DNA of 6,954 nt from an uncultured bacterium (GTDB taxonomy: Bacteria > Chloroflexota > Anaerolineae > JACIWP01): the NCBI GenBank assembly GCA_903872005.1, contig CAIQJD010000894.1, positions 1 to 6,954 on the forward strand, written 5' to 3'. The translations under genes and the position numbers were made by a program. Below the pieces are notes generated by a model. It was not told the DNA's origin. It saw only the letters and a list, made by a program, of their open reading frames with translations, and ran no database searches. This document shows positions 1-4,440 of the stretch, in pieces. Position 1 is the first letter of the stretch. Each line of letters opens with the position of its first letter.

Positions 1-369
1 CCGGCGCGGCGGCACTTTGAGCTGGGCCGGCTGTTGCGCCCCTTGCGCCGCAAGGGCGTTCTCATCCTGGGCAGCGGCAACATCGTGCACAATCTGCGTA
101 TGGTGGATTTCCGCGATGACGCGCCGTCCTTCGACTGGGCAGTCGAGGCGGACGAATTGGTGAAGGCAGCTTTGCTGCGCGGCGACTATGATCTCTTGAT
201 AGACTATCAGAAGATGGGCCGGCCGGCCGCCCTGGCGATCCCGACGCCGGATCACTATCTGCCCATGCTGTACACGCTGGCGCTCCAGGAGCCAGGAGAA
301 GCTTTGACGTTCGTCCATGAGGGGATGCAGAACGGTTCCATTGCGATGCGTTGCTTGCAGATCGGATAA
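1..369 (+). CDS. ygiD: 4,5-DOPA extradiol dioxygenase-like protein (YgiD/DODA family), C-terminal part
   Basis: This is the last 122 codons of a gene that begins left of the window; the frame is open from base 1 to a TAA. Family members are class III (LigB-type) metal-dependent dioxygenases of about 260 residues that open catechol rings such as that of DOPA, so slightly less than half is present. Seen directly: GSGNIVHNLR at fragment residues 24-33 and PTPDHYLPMLY at 81-91, both hallmarks of this family. His30 and His85 fall in the conserved motifs that supply metal-site or acid/base histidines. The DWA and DYQKMG stretches between them also fit. The N-terminal metal-binding histidines lie outside the window, so an intact active site cannot be verified. 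A TTG at 34 is internal and not a start. The next gene begins 39 bases downstream on the same strand, so co-transcription is likely. The physiological substrate in bacteria is uncertain; the family call is firm. Confidence 0.85.
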   Translation, partial: PARRHFELGRLLRPLRRKGVLILGSGNIVHNLRMVDFRDDAPSFDWAVEADELVKAALLRGDYDLLIDYQKMGRPAALAIPTPDHYLPMLYTLALQEPGEALTFVHEGMQNGSIAMRCLQIG

Positions 370-408
370 CGGCCACCGCGCCGGCGCCCTTGCGGTCAGG
401 AGAGGACG

Positions 409-1119
409 ATGTTCACCCAATCGGCTGCTTTTTATGATGTGATCTATGCCGCCAACGAGAAGGACTACGCCGGCGAGGCGGCGCAGGTCCACGCGTGGAT
501 TCAGGCCCATGCGCGCGCCGCCGGCAAGATGCTGCTCGATGTGGGTTGCGGAACCGGGCGACACCTTGAGCGCCTTCGTGCGTATTACCAGGTGGAAGGT
601 CTCGACCTTGATCCGCACATCCTTCAGGCCGCGCGCCAGGCTCTGCCCGATGTGCCCTTGCATCAGGGCGACATGGCCGATTTCGACCTGGGCCGGCAGT
701 TCGACGTGATCGTCTGCCTGTTCAGCGCCATCGGCTACGTGAAGACTGAAGCGCGGCTGCGCCAGACTCTGGTGAACTTCGCCCGACATTTGACGCCGGG
801 CGGCGTTGTGATCTTCGAGCCGTGGTTCTCGCCGGCGAAGTTCCACCCCGGCGGGGTGTATGCCACGTTTGTGGATCAACCAGAGCTGAAGCTGGCGCGT
901 ATGAATGTGAGTCGCGTCGAAGATGGCATCTCAGTGCTCGATTTTCACTATCTGTTGGCGACGCCGGCCGGCGTCGAGCACTTCACGGAATGCCACGAGC
1001 TGGCGCTCTTCACCGACGAGCAGTATCGCGACGCGACGCGGGCCGCCGGCCTGGAGTTGTGGTATGACAGCGAGGGACTGACCGGGCGCGGAATCTACGT
1101 GGGGAGGAAAGTCCGATGA
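409..1119 (+). CDS. Class I SAM-dependent methyltransferase, resembling aminosugar N-methyltransferases
   Basis: A 236-residue cytosolic methyltransferase with a Rossmann fold. Seen: SAM-binding motif I LLDVGCGTG (residues 42-50), the acidic residue ending strand 2 in GLDLD (Asp66), GDMADF (87-92) as the adenine-side motif, and a post-motif strand FDVIVCLFSAIGY (98-110) followed by LTPGGVVIFEPW (128-139). From memory, the order and wording of several blocks resemble TylM1/DesVI, the N,N-dimethyltransferases of dTDP-amino sugars in macrolide pathways: KDYAGEAAQV near the N-terminus, FARHLTPGG, VEHFTECHE, and GRGIYVG at the C-terminus. This suggests an amine on a sugar or similar small molecule as acceptor, but the substrate is inferred. 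The ATG has a good ribosome site, AGGAGAGG at 398-405. The stop overlaps the next start as ATGA, which points to translational coupling. No sugar-nucleotide gene is visible nearby. SAM methyltransferase is near certain; the subfamily is moderate. Confidence 0.9.
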   Translation: MFTQSAAFYDVIYAANEKDYAGEAAQVHAWIQAHARAAGKMLLDVGCGTGRHLERLRAYYQVEGLDLDPHILQAARQALPDVPLHQGDMADFDLGRQFDVIVCLFSAIGYVKTEARLRQTLVNFARHLTPGGVVIFEPWFSPAKFHPGGVYATFVDQPELKLARMNVSRVEDGISVLDFHYLLATPAGVEHFTECHELALFTDEQYRDATRAAGLELWYDSEGLTGRGIYVGRKVR

Positions 1120-1913
1120 GACGCATGGGAGCTTGGTTCTGGGGCGCATTGTTGTTGTTGATCGGGTTGGTCATCCTGTTGGATAACTTCAACGTACTGC
1201 CTGGCGGCGCCGGCCGCGTCGTCTGGCCGCTGGCGATCATCCTGGTCGGGGTGTGGGTCCTTTGGGCTGCCTTGCGCCGGCGCGGCCCGGCGTCTGTCGA
1301 GCATGTTTCAGCGCCGTTGGAGGGGGCCTCGCAGGCGCTCATCAAGGTGCGCCATGGCGCCGGCCGGCTGAATATCCACGCCGGCGTTGCGGCGGGCGAA
1401 TTGCTCAGCGGCGACTTCGCCGGCGGCGTGGATGTGCGGTCGCGGCGCGAGGGCAATCAGTTGGAGACCAAGCTACGCGTGCCCGAAGATGGCTTCCCCA
1501 TGTCCTGGAGCTGGCAAGGGGGCGTGGAGTGGAACTTCGGCGTGACCTCAGAAGTTCCGGTGGCGCTGGATTGTAAGCTGGGAGCCAATGAGGCGACGCT
1601 GGAGTTGAGTCAGTTGCGTGTGACGAGCCTGCATCTGGAGACTGGCGCCAGCAAGACGACGATCACGCTGCCGGCCAATGCCGGCTTCACGCGGGTCAAC
1701 CTGCATTCGGGCGTAGGCGAGGTAAATGTGAGCGCGCCGGCCGGCGTGGCGGCGCGCATTCACACGACGGGGGGGCTTTCGGATGTTCGTGTGGACGAGA
1801 CGCGTTTCCCCAAGATCGCTGAGAACACCTATCAGTCGTCGGACTATGCTACCGCGGCCAACCGCGTCGAGTTGGAGGCCGAAACCGGCCTCGGCGCGCT
1901 GAACGTCCGCTGA
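1116..1913 (+). CDS. LiaF-like membrane protein with toastrack-type beta-rich C-terminal domain
   Basis: A 265-residue protein. Two N-terminal hydrophobic segments, about residues 7-22 and 35-53, are joined by a short loop (DNFNVLPGGAGR), and a WPLAIILVG block starts the second. This is the pattern of the LiaI/LiaF-type transmembrane region. An Arg-rich stop follows at 54-56. Residues about 60-265 are a string of short alternating strands rich in Gly, Val, Thr and Leu (GAGRLNIHAG, LGANEATLELSQL, LETGASKTTITL, LHSGVGEVNV, LETGASK-like repeats), typical of toastrack/DUF2154-DUF4097 domains. These proteins are linked to cell-envelope stress sensing, LiaF being a negative regulator of the LiaS kinase in Bacillota. 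No kinase partner adjoins this gene on its strand. GGGGAGG at 1101-1107, eight bases before ATG 1116, supports that start over the ATG at 1125. The start overlaps the upstream methyltransferase stop. Function is inferred from architecture only. Confidence 0.78.
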   Translation: MRRMGAWFWGALLLLIGLVILLDNFNVLPGGAGRVVWPLAIILVGVWVLWAALRRRGPASVEHVSAPLEGASQALIKVRHGAGRLNIHAGVAAGELLSGDFAGGVDVRSRREGNQLETKLRVPEDGFPMSWSWQGGVEWNFGVTSEVPVALDCKLGANEATLELSQLRVTSLHLETGASKTTITLPANAGFTRVNLHSGVGEVNVSAPAGVAARIHTTGGLSDVRVDETRFPKIAENTYQSSDYATAANRVELEAETGLGALNVR

Positions 1914-1994
1914 CGCCGGCTGTGGCGCGAAGGGCGCGATGCGTAGGGTGAGCGGATGGGGATGTATGCGCGGACTAGATGAGGGAGCCGCCCG

Positions 1995-2711
1995 ATGGTG
2001 AACTACGACGCCCTGGCCGCGGAGTATGCGCGCAATCGCAAGCTGCACCCGGAGGTGCTGCGCCGGCTGCTGGCGCGCGCCGAAGGGCCGATTCTGGAAG
2101 TGGGCTGCGGCCCCGGCAACTACATCCATGCCCTGGCAGAGGCTACGCCGGCATTCTGCCAGGGCACGGACCCTTCAGAGGGGATGCTGGAAGCGGCGCG
2201 AAGACGCGCCGGGAAGGTCGCCTTCGCGCCGGGGCGCGCGGAGCAATTGGAGTTTCCTGGCGCGAGTTTCGGCCTGGTCTTCTCGGTGGACGTGATTCAT
2301 CATGTGGGCGACCGGCCGGCCTACTTCGCTGAGGCGCGGCGCGTCTTGCGGTCCGGCGGCCGGTGTTGCACAGTCACCGATTCGGAGTGGATCATCCGCC
2401 AGCGCGTGCCGTTGAGTCGCTACTTCCCGGAGACGGTTGAGGCGGAGCTGCGCCGCTATCCATCCATTCCAACGTTGCGGGTCGAGATGGAACAGGCCGG
2501 CTTCGGCGAAGTCACTGAGGAGATGGTCGAGTTCTCGTATCTGTTGGAGGATGCGGCAGCCTATCGGGCGAAGACATTTTCCAGCCTGCACTTGATTGGC
2601 GAGCAGGACTTTGCGCTCGGCCTGGCGCGCCTGGAAGCGGATCTGCGCGCCGGCCCGATCCCCTGTGTCTCCCGCTATACCATGTTGTGGGGCGTGTCCC
2701 CGCTGCGGTGA
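1995..2711 (+). CDS. Class I SAM-dependent methyltransferase (UbiE/Methyltransf_11 type)
   Basis: A 238-residue cytosolic SAM methyltransferase. Seen: motif I ILEVGCGPG at residues 33-41, the ribose-binding acid Asp59 in GTDPSEGML, RAEQLEFPGASFGLVF (81-96) with the core strand and SVDVIHHV (97-104), then VLRSGGR (117-123), a standard Methyltransf_11 arrangement. The C-terminal 110 residues, which would shape the acceptor pocket, carry a Trp/Tyr-containing variable region that I cannot tie to a substrate. It is clearly different in sequence from the methyltransferase at 409-1119, so this is not a recent duplication. GAGGGAG at 1981-1987 supports ATG 1995. It lies 81 bases after the LiaF-like gene on the same strand; I see no convincing promoter or terminator in that gap, so read-through is likely. 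The gene ends 17 bases from the stop of the convergent transporter gene. Family is near certain; substrate is unknown. Confidence 0.9.
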   Translation: MVNYDALAAEYARNRKLHPEVLRRLLARAEGPILEVGCGPGNYIHALAEATPAFCQGTDPSEGMLEAARRRAGKVAFAPGRAEQLEFPGASFGLVFSVDVIHHVGDRPAYFAEARRVLRSGGRCCTVTDSEWIIRQRVPLSRYFPETVEAELRRYPSIPTLRVEMEQAGFGEVTEEMVEFSYLLEDAAAYRAKTFSSLHLIGEQDFALGLARLEADLRAGPIPCVSRYTMLWGVSPLR

Positions 2712-2728
2712 AACGTTGCCGGCCGGGC

Positions 2729-4048
2729 TTATGTCTCTTCCTCGAACATCGTTCCCCAGCCCAACAGGAACATCGCTCCGGCGCCGATGATGCCCAGCCC
2801 GCCGGCAATCAGGAGCGTCGGCCGCGCGCCGAGCCAGTCAATCAGCGTCGTGCTGAGCAGCGGCGCCAGGAAGCCGGCGACATTGACGACCATGTTGTGG
2901 ACGCCGATGAACGCCGGCCGTTCGGCGCGCGGCGTCTGGCGCACGACGCGGTTGAAAATGAGGAGGTCGTTGCCGCCGGCAAAGAAGCCGGCGACGATGG
3001 TGACCGCCACCATTGGCCACAGCGAGTGCGCCAGGGCCGAGAGGAGCGGGTAGAGGATCATCACGCCGGCCGCGACGATGAAGCCCAGGGAACGGTCGCG
3101 GCGCGGCGCGCTCAGCCGGCCCCAGATGAGATTGCCCGATACGGCTCCTACCGAATAGGTCGCGGTCAGCGCGCCCACCCATGCGCCGGTCGCCTGCAAA
3201 TCGCGCACCCAATAGATGCGGAAGAGGGGGGCGGTGAAGAACATCGCCGCGTAGCCCAACAGGACGCCGATCTCAAAGATGGCAAAGGAGCGGTAGCGCT
3301 TGATCGTTTCCCAGATGGAGTGAAGTGAGAGCCGGCGTTCCGTCCCGGCGGGCGTCCGGGGCGGACGCGGCGGCATGCGTAGTTGCGAGATCAGAAACAG
3401 GGTGGTCATGGCGAAGAGGGGCGCGCCGAGGAACATGACCTGGAAATTGAGCGGGAAGCGGATCTGATCCAGCAGGAATCCCAGGCCGAACATAGAGACG
3501 ACGCCGGAGATGTTGGCAATAGCCCACCGTTGGCCGACGAAGATGGCCCGATGGCGCGGGGAGAAGACTTCGGCCGAGATGGAGTGGAAGGATAGTCCCC
3601 ACATGGTGGCCGGCACGGAGCTGATGGTCGCCAGGACGACCAGGGCCGGCGCGCGCCATGCGGCCGGCAAGAAGGGGATGATGGCCATCAGCATGACCGT
3701 CAGGCGATGGCCGAGCGCGCCGCTCAGCATGGGGATGACGAAGTTCTTGGAGCGTTGGATCAACTGGCCGGCCGGCAGCACCCATAACAGGCTCATTAGC
3801 GCCGGCCCGCTGGTGAGCCAGCCGACCAGCGCGTTGCTGGCGCCCATCTGGATGGCGAACAGGCTGTAGAAATTGCCGACGCTGAAGGCCACGTTAGTGA
3901 AAGGGGCTTCGATGCGGAAGATGCGCCCATTGTGCGCTTCGTCGCGCGTGCTGGCGTCGGTAGAGTGAACGCTCTGGGCGCTCCGAGCGGACAGGACGCG
4001 GCTCACGAGCTGCGCCGGCGACATAATTCGCACGAGCAGAATCCTCAT
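2729..4048 (-). CDS. MFS transporter
   Basis: An integral inner-membrane carrier of 439 residues from the chosen ATG. It has about a dozen hydrophobic segments in two halves separated by a basic, Pro/Arg-rich cytoplasmic loop (about residues 223-240, RMPPRPPRTPAG), the classic major facilitator layout. The loop after helix 2 (GQLIQRSKNF, 94-103) and its counterpart in the second half (GRLSAPRRDRS, 310-320) look like degenerate copies of the MFS loop motif. VFSPRHRAIFVGQR (161-174) resembles the charged helix 4-5 loop of the superfamily. Substrate and direction cannot be read from the sequence. Start choice: the frame stays open upstream to a TTG at 4099, but that codon lies inside the promoter at 4079-4107, so ATG 4048 is preferred; neither it nor the alternative ATG at 4024 has a clear Shine-Dalgarno. 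About 45 mostly hydrophilic residues precede helix 1, so the later ATG is possible. The gene converges on the methyltransferase at 1995-2711. Confidence 0.85.
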   Translation of the reverse strand: MRILLVRIMSPAQLVSRVLSARSAQSVHSTDASTRDEAHNGRIFRIEAPFTNVAFSVGNFYSLFAIQMGASNALVGWLTSGPALMSLLWVLPAGQLIQRSKNFVIPMLSGALGHRLTVMLMAIIPFLPAAWRAPALVVLATISSVPATMWGLSFHSISAEVFSPRHRAIFVGQRWAIANISGVVSMFGLGFLLDQIRFPLNFQVMFLGAPLFAMTTLFLISQLRMPPRPPRTPAGTERRLSLHSIWETIKRYRSFAIFEIGVLLGYAAMFFTAPLFRIYWVRDLQATGAWVGALTATYSVGAVSGNLIWGRLSAPRRDRSLGFIVAAGVMILYPLLSALAHSLWPMVAVTIVAGFFAGGNDLLIFNRVVRQTPRAERPAFIGVHNMVVNVAGFLAPLLSTTLIDWLGARPTLLIAGGLGIIGAGAMFLLGWGTMFEEET

Positions 4049-4078
4049 GTCAGAGTTGCGAGATGGTATTGCCGATAC

Positions 4079-4107
4079 AGTATAGTGGGCCAGCGCCAAA
4101 GCGCCAA
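4079..4107 (-). promoter_or_regulatory. Sigma-70-type promoter for the MFS transporter
   Basis: Read on the - strand: TTGGCG (4107-4102, four of six consensus bases), a 17-base spacer, then TATACT (4084-4079, five of six). The predicted transcript start is near 4072, giving a leader of about 24 bases to ATG 4048. It is the best promoter match I found in the window. It lies between the hairpin following the PspC gene and the transporter, so it would give the transporter its own transcript. Inference from consensus only. Confidence 0.6.
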
Positions 4108-4108
4108 A
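4093..4108. repeat. Tandem octamer TTTGGCGC x2 overlapping the promoter
   Basis: Two perfect, directly adjacent copies of GCGCCAAA (+ strand; TTTGGCGC on the - strand) at 4093-4100 and 4101-4108. One copy contains the -35 hexamer of the transporter promoter and the other lies in its spacer. Tandem half-sites at this position are typical of operators, but a chance duplication is also possible. No adjacent regulator gene is visible. Confidence 0.5.
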
Positions 4109-4118
4109 TCGGGGGATA

Positions 4119-4153
4119 TGGCGCGACGCCCGTGCGCCGCAGGCGTCGCGCCA
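4119..4153 (-). terminator. Perfect 12-bp hairpin after the PspC gene, likely terminator
   Basis: Arms 4119-4130 (TGGCGCGACGCC) and 4142-4153 (GGCGTCGCGCCA) are exact reverse complements, with an 11-base loop. The stem begins six bases past the TAG of the PspC gene on the - strand and precedes the transporter promoter, the expected place for a terminator. There is no clear U-run after the stem (the next bases on the - strand are TATCCCCCG), so it may be a U-poor terminator or a 3'-end stabilising structure. The hairpin is certain as sequence; its role is inferred. Confidence 0.5.
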
Positions 4154-4159
4154 GGCCGG

Positions 4160-4348
4160 CTACTTCTTCGGGGGAACGATGATGAAGAGGATCAAGTATG
4201 GCAAGGCCCCTGGTAGTCCGCCGGGAATGAGCAGGATCAAGAAGAGCAGGCGGAACCACCACGCATTGACGCCGAAGAATTCGCCCAGACCACCGCAAAC
4301 GCCGGCGATGATGGGGTTTTGCCGGCGCAGCTCGTTTTTCATCGTCAT
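4160..4348 (-). CDS. PspC-domain small membrane protein
   Basis: A 62-residue protein that is essentially one PspC domain. Seen: an N-terminal polar stretch, then NPIIAGVCGGLGEFFGVN (residues 11-28), the hallmark PspC block with the GVCGGLGE core, then a hydrophobic hairpin (about 32-41 and 47-57) split by IPGGLPGALP, and a basic end (PPKK). In Proteobacteria PspC is a larger membrane sensor that binds PspA in the phage-shock envelope-stress response; stand-alone PspC proteins of about 60 residues are common in other phyla and their role is less clear. GGAGG (- strand, 4358-4354) lies five bases before ATG 4348, supporting it over the ATG at 4342. It lies 92 bases after the kinase stop on the same strand, with a hairpin between. 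No pspA-like gene is in the window. Confidence 0.9.
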   Translation of the reverse strand: MTMKNELRRQNPIIAGVCGGLGEFFGVNAWWFRLLFLILLIPGGLPGALPYLILFIIVPPKK

Positions 4349-4405
4349 GTGAACCTCCAGGCCCGCTGAGTGTGATGCTTCGCGCTGGGCCTCTCACTAT
4401 AGAAT

Positions 4406-4439
4406 ACGCAGCACGCCGCGAGAGGTCGCGCTCCTGCGT
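4406..4439 (-). terminator. Two-part hairpin just after the kinase stop, possible weak terminator
   Basis: Beginning one base past the kinase TGA, the - strand can form an outer 6-bp stem (ACGCAG with CTGCGT, 4434-4439 and 4406-4411) and an inner 5-bp stem (CGCGA with TCGCG, 4426-4430 and 4417-4421) with a 4-base loop, separated by an internal loop of 3 and 5 bases. It is followed by ATTCTAT, which has some T but no run. It could end or attenuate the kinase transcript before the PspC gene. The interrupted stem makes this tentative. Confidence 0.35.
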
Positions 4440-4440
4440 C

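Noticed and set aside
378..387. The 10-base palindrome GCGCCGGCGC between the dioxygenase and the first methyltransferase
   Set aside because: It has no T-run and is one of many extended copies of the GCCGGC motif, so it is not supported as a terminator.
1548..2129. A 193-codon - strand frame across the gap between the LiaF-like and second methyltransferase genes
   Set aside because: It is antisense to both genes, its product is rich in Arg, His, Gln and Ala, and it has no supporting start signal.
409..2711. The two methyltransferases as a duplicated pair
   Set aside because: Beyond the SAM-binding core their sequences differ throughout, so they are separate subfamilies.
2687..3328. A 213-codon open frame on the + strand across the methyltransferase/transporter junction
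   Set aside because: It overlaps the end of one conserved gene and is antisense to another. Its product is dominated by Arg, Glu, Asp and Ala with no recognisable domain.
4050..4397. A 115-codon - strand frame spanning the PspC gene
   Set aside because: It runs in a different frame through a well-supported PspC coding sequence and through the transporter promoter, and its Arg/Pro-rich product looks like a shadow.
4396..4406. A possible -10 element (TATAGT or TATTCT on the - strand) for the PspC gene
   Set aside because: No acceptable -35 hexamer lies at 16-18 bases upstream for either reading and there is no extended -10 TGn, so it is too weak to list as a promoter.
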